DNA of 64,000 nt from Agarophyton chilense (GCA_030374765.1 JARGXX010000004.1:186001-250000), one strand, 5' to 3'; positions 10,651-20,954 are shown, numbered from the stretch's first letter. The notes: generated by a model from the sequence alone, not told the origin. Numbers and translations are program-made.

Positions 10651-12033
10651 TTACAAACCCAACTTTATGGCCATCCGAAGTACTTTCTCTTCCATTTTGC
10701 TGTTGTACCGTGCAGCAAAACTTGTGAACATCAAGTTCTCAGAGTTGGAACGTACCTTCCTCGCCCTCTCGTATCTGGGACTATTCACTTTCATAATTTT
10801 TTTTGTGCATCCAACTACACTACAATAACTGCTCATCATCATTGGTACTTCTTCGAACACTACAATATGACCAGCCGTCGCACAACTGTTCCGTGCGTCA
10901 CACAGCACTCGTGCCTGCCTGTGCGTGGAGTACATCATATCATTTTCATGTAGATGAGACAGATGGTGCACGGATATGCATACGCTTGGTCCAGGTTCGT
11001 TAATGTTTTGCACTTGTTCCTTTTCTTCACCTTGTTCTATGCGTTCACATAGCCGAACGCCATTCTCATTTGGGCGACACTGTTCCCCACCTCTACAATC
11101 CGAGCTTTCATCACAAGGCCGGCCAAAAACAGAGCCTGAAGTAGAGGAAGATGAAGGAGCTGAGGTGCTCGGAGTTTGTGAAGAATTCTCTTCTTCTTGT
11201 GAGGGGGAATTTTCGACTGCTGCGTTAATGGGGGTGAGCGTGACAGAATCGCCGAGACATACAGAGGTGGTTTCGACCTGGGTGCAGGTCTCCAACTCAT
11301 CACACATATCATTTGAGGAGCACTGAGGGTTAGAATTTAAACATAGACATACTTCTCCAAGCGCGCATGTTTCGCTGTGATCCTTATTGAGTACACAGTT
11401 GCGGGGTTGTTTGCAGTCCTCGACAGAGCGACATATCTCATAATTAACTTGAAACCCAGGCTTGGTGGATGCAATGCACATGAAAGAAGTCCCAACCCCC
11501 CGGCAGCTTTCACCAGCACCACAATCGTTCGAGGTTTCGCACCTAATAGCGTTATTCACACAGAAGCAACCATTATTCCCGTTGCAAGAAAAAGACTGGC
11601 CATTATTCCAAAACAAACATTCTCGAGATCCTGCACACTCACTTGATCGGGAACATTTTTCAAAGTTTAGCTTACCGCCGGATGGGGAAGAATCTAGTAG
11701 ACTTTGACTGAAACACAAGCCATTCTCGGCGCAACCTTCTCCAGACGGACATTCATCGCTTCCCGTGCACTCAATTATTGCAATACAGTAACATTGAAGA
11801 TCTGAACTTAAACAAGGCTCAAAATTGCCTCCCTGAAACGACAAACATTTCCGAGCACCTCGACATTGTGTTCCCGTTCTGCAAAGCTCGCCAGTGAGGC
11901 CCTGTCGAGATACAGTGGTGGGTAGAGTGGGATCGACGAGGAGCCGAGAAACGATTTGGTGGGCGGGAGCTACATGAGTCAAAGAAAAAAAGAGTAAGAA
12001 GAAGGTGGCGGACAAGAAGTGCGGCGATGCCAT
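10651..12033 (-). CDS. Secreted modular cysteine-rich protein, paralogue B
   Basis: The open frame extends to an ATG at 12069, but I prefer the ATG at 12033 because it gives a standard signal peptide (MASPHFLSATFFLLFFSLTHV, cut near AHQ). The mature chain has the same order as paralogue A: alternating long and short disulfide modules (CRTGTQCRGARKC, CTGSDECPSGEGC, CSRSSECAGSREC, CETSNDCGAGESC, CRSVEDCKQPRNC, CSSNDMCDELETC), a Ser/Thr/Pro linker, a module CDESSDCRGGEQC, and the conserved C-terminal domain (VCISVHHLSHLHENDMMYSTHR...CATAGHIVVFE...MMMSSYC). Identity with A is highest in that C-terminal domain, including SENLMFTSFAARYNS. This argues that the domain, not the modules, is the constrained part. 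No stop or frameshift is seen. Confidence 0.82.
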   Translation of the reverse strand: MASPHFLSATFFLLFFSLTHVAPAHQIVSRLLVDPTLPTTVSRQGLTGELCRTGTQCRGARKCLSFQGGNFEPCLSSDLQCYCIAIIECTGSDECPSGEGCAENGLCFSQSLLDSSPSGGKLNFEKCSRSSECAGSRECLFWNNGQSFSCNGNNGCFCVNNAIRCETSNDCGAGESCRGVGTSFMCIASTKPGFQVNYEICRSVEDCKQPRNCVLNKDHSETCALGEVCLCLNSNPQCSSNDMCDELETCTQVETTSVCLGDSVTLTPINAAVENSPSQEEENSSQTPSTSAPSSSSTSGSVFGRPCDESSDCRGGEQCRPNENGVRLCERIEQGEEKEQVQNINEPGPSVCISVHHLSHLHENDMMYSTHRQARVLCDARNSCATAGHIVVFEEVPMMMSSYCSVVGCTKKIMKVNSPRYERARKVRSNSENLMFTSFAARYNSKMEEKVLRMAIKLGL

Positions 12034-12099
12034 TGTCGTAGAGATGTATTCAATCGAGACACGAGGCAAACTCTGGTGGACATGTGAGGGGCGCGTTGC

Positions 12100-13360
12100 C
12101 CCTTACTACAGGCCATGATGGATATGTATAGACGTTACCGACGGGAGCGGTGAATAAAGACTGACTGTCGTGTATGTGGTGTTAACCCTAAAGAATATGA
12201 ATGCTGCGCGGTGTTTCCATAGGACATCACGAGGATCATGCTTTTGGGGAAGCCATAGGTGCGAACGCTTGTGAGGATATATATATACCAATCTTCGTTT
12301 CTACGTGCCGGGACTTGAATGGTGATAAATATGGTGTAAACACAGCTCAATACGGAGTGTACGCCAATCAACGAGGTAAGAAAGTTTGTGGTATCATTTG
12401 TGGCAATGGAAGTGCATTCTTATGTGAATAGTGCACACGCTGGCTAAATTGAAGTATCTTGATGAATTGTATGGGATACAGCTGTATATCAACACGAAAA
12501 TTGCCGCTCGCAGCAAAAGATTCAAACTGGACCTTGTCGGCAGTGAAGCTACGAAGGGTAACATTATCTGCGTTTTGCGCGAGATATAATTGTGAGTGAT
12601 GAGCAGGACGGTAGGAATGAATCTCGGATGGTATGAATAAACAACCTTTCGTACATGGGGCGTCTAGGACATGAAATGGCTCACTACGACGTTGGCTCGA
12701 AACAGATCGTGTCTGAGGCATAAGTTGTCACTGTGACGCGCAATGAATGGGGCCCAGGCACCTTTGTCGCGGTGCCATCATGGTAGATGAGTATGTGTCG
12801 AGATGAGCTGCATTGGGGCAGCACCTTCAAAATGAAAAAAAGAAGAGCACCGCTTGCTGAGAGCAAGCATGTGCTCGGAGGAAGAACAATTTGTTGAGAT
12901 TATTTCGCATTGTAGGATTGCTGATATCTGTGCGGTGATTGGTAATCACACTCTTTGGCAATCCTATTGCGATAAAGAGTCACTCTGTTTTCGATATAAC
13001 GTGCTTACCTTACCAAAAAGGCCCGATTTGATATCACACTCAGACCAATATGATAACCGAGGACAGCTCATGTATCAGCGCTGTCACAGCGCGATAAGAC
13101 ACAAATTCAGCTCGCAAAACGAAGAGGGATATCTACAAATAATTTCGCTTGTTGCGCTGCCAAAGTCAAAAACTTGTTTTCTTGCAGATCACGTATGCGT
13201 GGGAGAAGCAGTAGTGGTTGAGTAGGACTTGTGGTCAGTAGAGAACAAGCCCTTCCTGAAAACACAATATGTGAATGCACAAAACTTGTCACCGCCAGTA
13301 ACAGGTTTTGCAAGAAAAGAGTCACGAACTTGTAAACGTCATATCCGTTCAAATTTAGTT
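12100..13360. other. Region without confident gene
   Basis: The longest frames are 12721-12368 on the minus strand (117 codons) and 12854-13225 on the plus strand (123 codons). Neither has a recognised motif, paralogue or signal peptide. They are left as unproven. Confidence 0.3.
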
Positions 13361-13610
13361 TGGGGACACAAAGCGGGTGGCTACAACCCAAGGGGGCACA
13401 AGTAGTAGATATGCTCTCGAGAGTACCAGCTCAGGATAGGGCAAAGAAAAGTCAATGAAAGACGACAAAAAGAGTGAGTGTAGTGGGTAGGGAGTGCGAA
13501 TGACAAGATGACCAATATATATGTGGCAGGCAGAGACGAAGGTATAAAGGCGTGATGTAATAATTGAAACGTGTTAATGCCTATACAAGGATGAAACAAT
13601 GGGTATATAT

Positions 13611-14526
13611 TGTAGAGCAACGCTCAGTTAGGGGATACTTGAAGATGCAACTCATAGAATGAGGATTGAACCCTCCGAGGGTTATGACTATGATTCTCTC
13701 TAAGGTGTGCTGAGGTGGCACTGTTTTCTGGTTAGAGTTCGCCTATGGCGTTAAGATTCGGATGGCCCATGGTTGGATTGGCCCCGTGATACACGTGGCT
13801 TAATTTTGGCACCGATTTTTCGGATATTTGTTAGAACGTTGGATTTTTGGGCCCTGACAATGGGATCTCTACGTGTATGACCCTGAGCAGGTGTGCACTA
13901 CTGTAGAGTTTAGTTAGTGGGTCCTACTCAGGGAGGCGAGATCTGACAGTCCGAAGCTCAAAGTAAATGGGAACCAAGGTTGGTCTTCGATACCTTTAGA
14001 GGTTCTTCGTCGCCATCGTTTCGGCCTTACAACCTGGAACGGGCTCTGGTTAGCAACGCCTGCGTAGGGACACGACTCCACTTGGAGAGTGCCCACGTTT
14101 GGGTTCCGTGCAACCACCCCCTTGGGACCGCTCAGACGACCTGCGTGCACGATACCCCGTGGGGGTTCTGCTTACTTGTTGCGTGCTTTTTGTGTTTCCT
14201 TTCGAGGACAGGTTTTCGCCCCTGTATTGGGTTTCTTTTGTTGTTTCGCCCCTTTTCTGGTTCTCGGGTCCGGTGTTTGTTAGTGCCCGACCCTCGCCCC
14301 GTTTTTCCTCTTCGCCGGATTTTCCCCATTCTTTGGGATACCCATACCCATTCCCGATCCAACGGTTTCTACCCCTCACCTCCGTCGGTACTGCCGGAAT
14401 CCCCCGTGGGAGTTACACCCCACACTACGGGTGGAACAGAGGGCTCTGTCTCTGAGTCTGCCTCCCCCAGGGAGCAAGGCTTCGAACACCTTGAGAGCAC
14501 TTCCCGTCGCCGGGTTTTGCTCCACA
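13611..14526 (-). mobile_element. Solo LTR, 916 bp, TSD TATAT
   Basis: The insertion starts TGTAGAGCAACG and ends TTTTGCTCCACA, so it has the TG...CA ends of an LTR. It is flanked by TATAT at 13606-13610 and 14527-14531. Removing one TATAT and the insertion restores the continuity seen in the second copy of the host repeat. On the minus strand it ends CGTTGCTCTACA, the same 12 bases that end the solo LTR at 60315-61167. No internal coding region or second LTR is present, so it is a recombined remnant. The GC-rich half (13980-14520) opens long spurious frames. Confidence 0.8.
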
Positions 14527-14574
14527 TATATATCGAAAACGTTCTAGAAAATAGTATTGTTCTTCTTTCTGACG

Positions 14575-14945
14575 CCGGCACGATGACGACGACTTTTATA
14601 ATGAAGTCAAAAATCGTAGGCTTCGGGGAACTTGATATCGCATAAACGGCACCAGACGTCGGTGTCTTTGTAATAAACGCGTCGTAGTGCGTTTTGGTGC
14701 TTACAACCGCCTTTGTGTACTTTTAATTGGCGCTGGCTCTGCACGTTGATGCTACAAACGTCACAGCGCTTCACGGAGGGTTTACGAGATGGAGGACGGC
14801 GGAGACGCTTCTCACGCTTAGTAATGACCCGAAGGGTGTGACGGGCGCGCGGGTGGCTAAGAGGTTCGGTAGACGGCTAAAAGTCGGTGAGGGTTGTGGC
14901 TTCCTTGGTGAAGCTGACAGCTTCCACTTCCGAATCGGAACCTTG
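14575..14945 (-). pseudogene. C2H2 zinc-finger protein relic, copy 1
   Basis: Reading the minus strand from 14945 gives an acidic start (DSEVEAVSFTKEATT), one stop, a basic stretch, then two C2H2-like fingers. The first is CDVC-x12-H-x5-H at about 14766-14700. The second is CRLC, DIKFPEAYDF, stop, LHYKSRRHRAG at about 14653-14575. A TGA (TCA at 14607-14609 on the plus strand) sits inside the second finger just before its first His. This is a nucleic-acid-binding fold of U1/JAZ-like style. Whether it came from a host gene or a transposon is open. Confidence 0.6.
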
Positions 14946-15643
14946 CAAAGTTGAATATTCGCTCAAAGAAATTGAAAACGTTGGCACCATATGCAAGACA
15001 AAAAAGTCAGTAGTTGCACACAATACCAAAAGAGCAGTGAAATTCATTTGCTCTTGAACGAATACCGAATGGCCGTAGGGTGTGAGCCCTACGCCGTATC
15101 ACGCGGTTTTGTTAACAACAGGAGGTGCTAAACAGTCCCACGTGAGTGACGGGTTCGCAGAAAATGTCGGCGCAGTCCCGGTAGAAAGCGGACCCAACCC
15201 CAAGTAAAGAAAAAAAAGGAAGAAAGGTGATGGCAAGAGAGGCACAGACTGTGCTAAGAGATAGTTTTGGTGCCAGAGAAGGAGGTGGTGAGCCGCTTTT
15301 GTCGAGCTGACTTCACTAGAGTTGGTCAGAGCCGAACGAGGTCGGCCTTATATAGACAACTTGGAGGGAGGCAGGCGCGAGAATTCGTGCGGCTTCCAAC
15401 CCGATACCGGCCAGCCTGTCCCTAGCTGTGCGAGAATTCTTGCGGCTTGCGGCCGGTGTAGAAAAGCCTGTCTCTATCTGTGTTCCTTACTCGACGGAGA
15501 ACTCATTTGCGTTGCGCGTCAAATGTGTGGTGCCCAGGTACTGGCATGATTTTGCGTTGCCAAATCAGCGATCCGAATTGTACGAAAAAGCAAGCGGTCG
15601 TCCAATGAAATCAGAGGCTCTCTAACTGCAATCGACTCTATTC

Positions 15644-15652
15644 GACTATAAA
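15644..15652 (+). promoter_or_regulatory. TATA box of the 15.7-kb gene
   Basis: CTATAAATT lies about 75 bases upstream of the ATG at 15724, at a plausible distance for a short 5' leader. It is the only TATA-like motif in the preceding 150 bases. Confidence 0.45.
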
Positions 15653-15723
15653 TTACTTGGCCGCCCTACTTCTCTTGTTCTTGTCCCTGGATATTTTTCC
15701 ATCCGTTTCCAACCTGCGCCGCG

Positions 15724-16074
15724 ATGCCTCATTCCACGTTCCACTACGCACCATCGGGACCCCGCGCCACCGACGAGTGCGAATTGTCCGGCGAATCACG
15801 AAGCGCCACGACTGCCCCCGTTGCGGGCCCTGCTGCGATATCCGAATTGCAGATGGCCGCGATTGTGGAGGCTGGCGACATGCTGCGTGCCATGGCACGT
15901 GGCCAACCTGTTACGACCAGTGACATGGAGGAGGCTCTGTTGCACGTGCCGTGGCCGTATCTCCGTGGGCTCTTGGACGTAATCTTCGCCGTAAGTGCGC
16001 GTGACGTCGGACGCATAATAGTGGAGGGCGTTATTAGCGTGCGTGACAGGGCGATCAACTTCCTACGCGCCTAG
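15724..16074 (+). CDS. Small GC-rich gene of unknown function, 116 aa
   Basis: The open frame is framed by gene-like signals: a TATA box at 15644-15652, and AATAAA at 16085-16090 right after the stop. Base composition is GC-rich with G/C at many third positions, unlike the A/T-rich decayed DNA on both sides, which suggests a maintained gene. The protein has a low-complexity N-terminal third (Ser/Thr/Ala) and a helical C-terminal part (MAAIVEAGDMLRAMARG, MEEALLHVPW, VGRIIVEGVISVRDRAINFL). There is no signal peptide, membrane span or known motif. An antisense frame of 104 codons over the same bases is less convincing because it lacks such signals. Confidence 0.5.
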   Translation: MPHSTFHYAPSGPRATDECELSGESRSATTAPVAGPAAISELQMAAIVEAGDMLRAMARGQPVTTSDMEEALLHVPWPYLRGLLDVIFAVSARDVGRIIVEGVISVRDRAINFLRA

Positions 16075-16099
16075 GGATGTTATGAATAAAAGGTCCGAG

Positions 16100-17740
16100 A
16101 TATGTTTCGTTGTTTTCTTCCTTTCTTTTTTTTTTTTGATTCGCAATGGCCCGCACGAAAAAAAATGTCACAGAAATCCCTTCAAAACGATAAACAGTGC
16201 GAGATAAAATGCAATCCCATGATATAAATTACATCTCTTTGGAATTATAAAAAGTAAAAATCCAAATACAGGCCCATTAACTGGGCCACGTGGAGTTCAA
16301 GAAAGCTCTTAAAGTCATAAAGGTCAGTGAAGCAATCAATGTAAAAATAGCAGCAAAGCGCGAACTCATCGCGAACAAAATGGTGAAAAGAAGAGTGATG
16401 TTATATCGCCATCTTCATTTTATTGACGGCAGCACGGTTCAGAACGATGAATCATTTCCTTCTCTACATATTTTCTCACAAACTACGGTTCGAAGTACAA
16501 AATCAAGAAATAGAAGCGGCGAAAGAATCGAGTTTGAAAGAGGTGATGTTTCAACTGTATCAGACATTAGTGTGCGTGTCGCTGTATTTCTGCAGAGTTC
16601 TTGTCCGAGTGACAGCAGACGACCTGCGTTCGAGGCCTTAGAGTTCTCCAGGCTTATTAAAGATCTCGCTGATGCTCGCATGGCAACCACGACAACCCAA
16701 ATAGTCAAATACATAAACAGCGTGAAGCTTGATCAGCAGATCAAAGACCTTTAGTGTGAGAAGTTTGCGCAATTTTGTAATAATTGCAACCTTAAGCCAG
16801 AGCCTAACACGATACTCTTCTCTTCGGTGGAGTTGCGTAAAGTGTCATATTCATGATATATCCGGCACTGCTCGCGCATATGCTCGAAGGCGGGATACTC
16901 AAGAGAAAACTTGCAGAATTAAAAAGTGCGTATGGGAAGTGCGGTTTAAAATACTAATCCTCCGGACAAGAAGATCCGAAAACGTTTCTTACTATTACTG
17001 ACTGGCGTGCTCATATCATGTGAGGTTACTGCTTTTTAAAGTTGCACCCCATTCTACAAGCGTTTGTAATGCCTACAATAGGAACGGCTTCGGAAAGGGA
17101 AGAAGGTCTTGTGTCCGGAATCCGACCGTATGGGCTTAGGGGAATGATATTAATCGCCCGTAATCGAAGCGAGAAAATTGGAACGTTCATAAAGATTTAT
17201 TTTGATGGGATCAACGGTCTTATTTCTGCGTTAATTTAGCAGCAAGTGGCTGCTTCTGCAGACGTGAAGGAGTTAAATTGCAAAGGAATCGAACATGAAG
17301 TGCTCGATGCGCAGTTTCGATAGACCTCTTCTACCCTGGAAGCTATTGTGCAGGTAAAGAAACTAGTGTAGCACGCGGTTCCTGATAAAAAGTAGTCTTT
17401 ATTCGAGGCATTCTAAAAGATTTAAAATGGAAGCTCACGACGGTAGCACCAGTGTATATTGCTGTAAACAATGCTCAAAGGCGTCCAACAAAGCCACCGA
17501 TAACAAGCTAAAGCTAGCCCTGCAACGATATCACGTTCTCCAATATCTCTCCGGCGACACTGAGAGCACCACCGTCGTCCAATCTCCTCCCTCTCTATGT
17601 CCGTTGGACGACCCGGCCACATTGCACGCCAACAACGCCGAAAAGGGGAAACGCCTCCACTTCCCTTGAGACAGGCCCCGCCATGCGTTTTGTGCCGGAT
17701 GTTGTTGCAACTCAAACGATTGAATAGTCTGAACCGGGAA
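16100..17740. other. Region without recognised gene
   Basis: A 154-codon plus-strand frame (16290-16754) rich in Lys, Arg and Ser has no recognisable domain, and its successor frames are short. 17427-17669 encodes a frame starting with a CCKQC motif that ends before the Cys-rich module relic. Nothing here can be assigned. Confidence 0.3.
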
Positions 17741-18080
17741 CCATCGTGTGCACGACGCTGAAGCTCTTGACCGTGTATTCCCTGACGCTCTCTTGTACGC
17801 AAAATATGCTTTGGATTGCGTTTTATGTAACCAACACACGAGCTGTGCAACACCCAGCAATATGGTGGAGTTCAAAAGCGTAGCGATAATGATGAAACCT
17901 TACTGCCATCTCACTCACTGTACAAAACATCTCATGTACGTCAACAGCCCACGATAATCACGAGCACATTGAATGTCCCCCAACTTCCCCCAACTTCAGT
18001 AGACTGCCCTGGCTGCGAGATATACAACTGAAATTGAGGAATTTTTAATGCCCATGGCCCAGCGAATTGGGCTGTAAACG
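17740..18080 (+). pseudogene. Decayed C-terminal module of the secreted Cys-rich family (third copy)
   Basis: Read with one frame change near 17785, this segment follows the C-terminal domain of paralogues A and B. VCTTLKLLTVYSLT aligns with VCISVLHLSHFHES. Then YAKYALDCVLC, SCATPSNMVEF, IMMKPYCHLTHCTKHLMYVNSPR and, after two stops, ALAARYTTEIEE...RIGL align with the rest, including the terminal Gly-Leu-stop. The cysteine-rich modules are missing upstream. It lies on the opposite strand from A and B. It shows that the family once had at least three local members. Confidence 0.75.
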
Positions 18081-18840
18081 ATCTACTTCACTGAAGAAAA
18101 CTGATGTCTACCAACATAGAGCTGTGCATCCTTGCACATTAACTCTTTAGCAAGTGATTTGAGAAAAGCGCAAAGGAAGCCTACACTATTCAACCTCATC
18201 ACTGATCCAAAGGGCCTTTTGATCGTTCGAATCTATGGATGCATGTTTTAAGCTCTGGCTTATTGCTGTGCGTGCTTGAAATAATTGCGAGGGAGAGAAG
18301 GTATGTGCTAATTGCGAAGCGTGTCAGATGGAGCAGCTCAAGTGTCATGTAGGAATCAGCAAAAGAGCGGTTAGGAACTTCATTTGGAATTGATAGCTAA
18401 AGCGATCCGATGCTTCTCTAGACAAATGTGCGAACCTGACGCAAGCGTTTACTCTGATACTTAACGACGCGGCTTGAACCAAAGAGAACATGCAAGTGGT
18501 GGTGAAACGTACAAACCCTGCAGACAGCTATTCTATGCTGGAGCACATTCGAACCACCTGGAGGAGAGCTTCTTGGAGGGGAACCACTTGGAAGAGAAAG
18601 GTACACACAAGTCTTGCAAAGATTAAAACTGCACCTAAACGGACTCTCTCGATTTTTCACCCATGGGTCACCCTGCTTCTTGTGGTTTAATATATAGAGA
18701 AATTGCGCTTCGAGTCAGACACCTGATATGGCATTGTTCTACAAGTTCTTCTACGCATATAGGCTCGCCATCTCATACCGTACGTGTAATAACTCCGTGA
18801 TTTGCTCTTGTTGTTCCTCCCCCCAACAAAATTAAACTTC
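18081..18840. other. Region without recognised gene
   Basis: Only short open frames on both strands; none has a recognisable domain. A Pro/Ser-rich minus frame with several Cys (18660-18418) was considered and not called. Confidence 0.3.
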
Positions 18841-18841
18841 T

Positions 18842-19150
18842 TCAGGGAGGGGTCAGGAGGTCCAGAAGATCAAAAACATCATCAACATCGTCAACATCAT
18901 ACTTTGGCGCCGTGGTCTTCCGCCCCGCGGTGCAGCTGTTCACAACCATGTCAAATTGACTTTAGGCTCGATATAATTCGGTGAACATATCGTCGTCGGT
19001 CCGGTCGTGGCCAATAGACAACACTCGGCTTGTCCACTCACCTTCTTTCTTCAATCGTTGCAATAATTCTATTACTGCTGCTCTTTTGTGTAATCATCTC
19101 GGTCGAACAATCAAAATCGTTTGACCCATTAGGACTTCTATAAGGCTTTC
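18842..19150 (-). pseudogene. Trehalose-6-phosphate phosphatase (TPS/TPP) C-terminal fragment
   Basis: The minus strand gives the end of the HAD-type trehalose-phosphatase domain: VLMGQTILIVRPR, stop, LHKRAAVIELLQRL, then VLSIGHDRTDDDMF (family motif GDDRTDEDMF, first Asp replaced by His), a stop after ELYRA, then SCTAGRKTTAPKYDVDDVDDVFDLL, which matches the conserved tail of TPS/TPP proteins (CTVG-KPS-AKYYLDD...LLQ). The enzyme would remove phosphate from trehalose-6-phosphate in the cytosol. Only the last ~100 residues remain. The reading frame is the same as that of the sulfotransferase relic immediately upstream. Confidence 0.75.
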
Positions 19151-19830
19151 ACTTAAAAGTTCTTCCAAAGCCTTTTCTCTCTCATATAGGTAGTCTTCGT
19201 AATGTAAAGCGAATAAAAATGAACTGCTGTTGGCGATTTGGTCAACTGCACGCATAATGGCCACGTAAAAATGCAAACTATACTTTAAGATGTTGTGAAA
19301 CACCTCGATGTTCTTAACTTTGAAGCTGCACCCAACTCCGGTGCTGCAACTCTTTTGCACTTCTTCCGCTCTCTTTGATCACACATCAGAAACTCTATAC
19401 TTACAGTGTTTAGACGAGTATTCACCCACTGCTTGCTTTACGATCCTATTCTTGTACTGCAAGACAATCCGAGTTTCCAACCTTCGTGCAAGAGCTTCCC
19501 ACTCTGCAGTCATCTTTCGAATGTGCTCAGGACGAATTTTGAACACTAATGTCTTTCCCAACTTTTTGTTCGCTCAAAAACATCATGAGCGTACTCTAAC
19601 GCAAGTGTTTTATTCTCAGAATAATCATGGTGGTAAACAGGTTCAGACTCTTCGTTATGCACTTCTGGATGTGACCTTAACTCAGAAATCATAGCCGTCG
19701 AGCCACTGTGCCCAATGAAAACAAACAGAAAAGCGTGCACTCTTCCTTTGTATCGTGCACATCCCGGGAGTTGCTGGTTGACACGCGATTTAAGAGTTGC
19801 ATACTTTATCGCTTGATATTCGTCGCCCAC
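19151..19830 (-). pseudogene. Sulfotransferase relic
   Basis: The N-terminal piece (19830-19546) shows the PAPS-binding P-loop region of sulfotransferases: AFLFVFIGHSGSTAMISELRSHPEV followed by an EPV. After a frameshift near 19550 the frame continues with GKTLVFKIRPEHI, then ETRIVLQYKNRIVKQAVGEYSS, the 3'-phosphate-binding type segment, a stop at 19379-19381, and a C-terminal part ending LFALHYEDYLYEREKALEELL. Such enzymes transfer sulfate to carbohydrates; red algae use many for sulfated galactans. About 225 codons survive, shorter than a usual gene. Confidence 0.7.
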
Positions 19831-20449
19831 GTCTCTTCGTGGTTGGTATGGTCAATCATTCTTCTTTTATTTCGTAAAACGATACAATCCTGCGGAAGGG
19901 TCGTGAGAACTGAATGTTATATCTGGCAAAATTGTGATTGGGATCTTCAGTATTAAAGAAGAGACGCACAAAGGGAGAGCAAACCAAATAATTCTCAGAA
20001 AGCGATGCCGTAACGTGTGTTGTGATGCTTCAGCAGACGGCGTCTTGATGGTGATAGAGATTGTTGAAGAACTTACTTTTTGAACCACTAGAATACCGAA
20101 GTGAGTCGTAGAAGGATACAAATTCACAAACCCAATAAATTTGGTGGAAGTAAGGGGAGCTGAAGGTAGACGGTGGTGTCTACCAAGGTAGTGAGGTAAA
20201 GGCAGGATGATTGATGGATGAGTGTGAATGTGATGGGAAAATATAAAAGGTGAGAGGAGTATCTCCTTCTTTAGACTACATAAAATAAAAGGTAGAAGAC
20301 CATGACAATGCCTTGTGAATAAAGCCATGTAGCATTTGCAATGATAGCATTTCATGTAAGGAGATTGCAATGCTTGCGAGTTCCTTACATTCTAATGATA
20401 TGGAGATAATAATCATAGCAATACATGCCAGCATAAAAATGACAATACA
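19831..20449. other. A/T-rich region without recognised gene
   Basis: A 167-codon minus frame (20370-19867) has no motif and is rich in His, Ser and Leu, typical of antisense translation of a purine-rich strand. I do not call it. Confidence 0.35.
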
Positions 20450-20454
20450 TGAAA

Positions 20455-20822
20455 TGTTGAAGGGTGCGGAAGAATAGCAAGAAACAAATGTAATGATGGA
20501 ATATTATTTGACAAACTGTGCATCTGCGTGTGCAGATTGGGAAACGCTTACGTACTGAAAGGACGATGCCGCATTCAGGCGACATCTATGATCAAGTCAG
20601 TACATCTTCAAGGATTCCTAAAGATGATCTGAAAGGACGTCTTGCGTGTCTTTCCCCTATAATGGTCTATGCGTATTGAACACTTAGGACGTATAATTTG
20701 ATGACGACTAGGAAATTATTACACTGCATTTTAGAACTATATAAAGACCGGCACAAAGCAGTCTCTGGTCCTCGACTGAGATGTCAGCTTTGACGCTCAC
20801 AGTTTGCATATTCTGCGTGAAA
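20455..20822 (+). repeat. 5' LTR of copia element 1
   Basis: It matches 25248-25613 over its whole length with scattered substitutions. It contains a TATA box (TATATAAA at 20738-20745), a CGCATTCAGGCGACATC dyad region and the ending CGTGAAA. Confidence 0.88.
20738..20745 (+). promoter_or_regulatory. TATA box in copia-1 LTR
   Basis: TATATAAA, conserved at the same place in the 3' LTR (25529-25536), about 80 bases before the LTR end. This fits the start of retroelement RNA. Confidence 0.6.
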
Positions 20823-20954
20823 GGTTATGGATTTCTGACGCACGCTAGGGCACACTGTCAATTGTCAACGTCGTGGTCCATCTTTTTTTTACTGGAGGTA
20901 GACTTCAGACGGTGTTTACGCCTGTAAAGCGCTTTTCTGCTCCGATCTGACACC

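Larger units (their letters stand above)
13361..15060. repeat. Duplicated segment copy 1 (zinc-finger relic repeat), split by a solo LTR
   Basis: The sequence 13361-13610 matches 42851-43110 (shared blocks such as GCTCTCGAGAGTAC and CCAATATATATGTGG), and 14527-15060 matches about 43110-43639. In copy 2 the two parts are contiguous, so the 916 bp between them here is a later insertion. The repeat carries minus-strand remnants of a C2H2 zinc-finger protein. Several percent divergence, with indels, points to an old duplication. Confidence 0.75.

Noticed and set aside
7536-12033. Cys-rich proteins as evidence for a nematode or arthropod (EB modules)
   Set aside because: Only cysteine spacing is similar. 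The C-terminal domain, element lineages and sulfotransferase/TPP relics fit an alga better, though this is not proven.
13980-14645. 221-codon plus-strand open frame
   Set aside because: It lies mostly inside the GC-rich solo LTR, has open frames on both strands, and crosses the LTR border into the zinc-finger repeat.
19867-20370. 167-codon minus-strand frame upstream of copia 1
   Set aside because: No motif, odd composition, antisense of a purine-rich strand.
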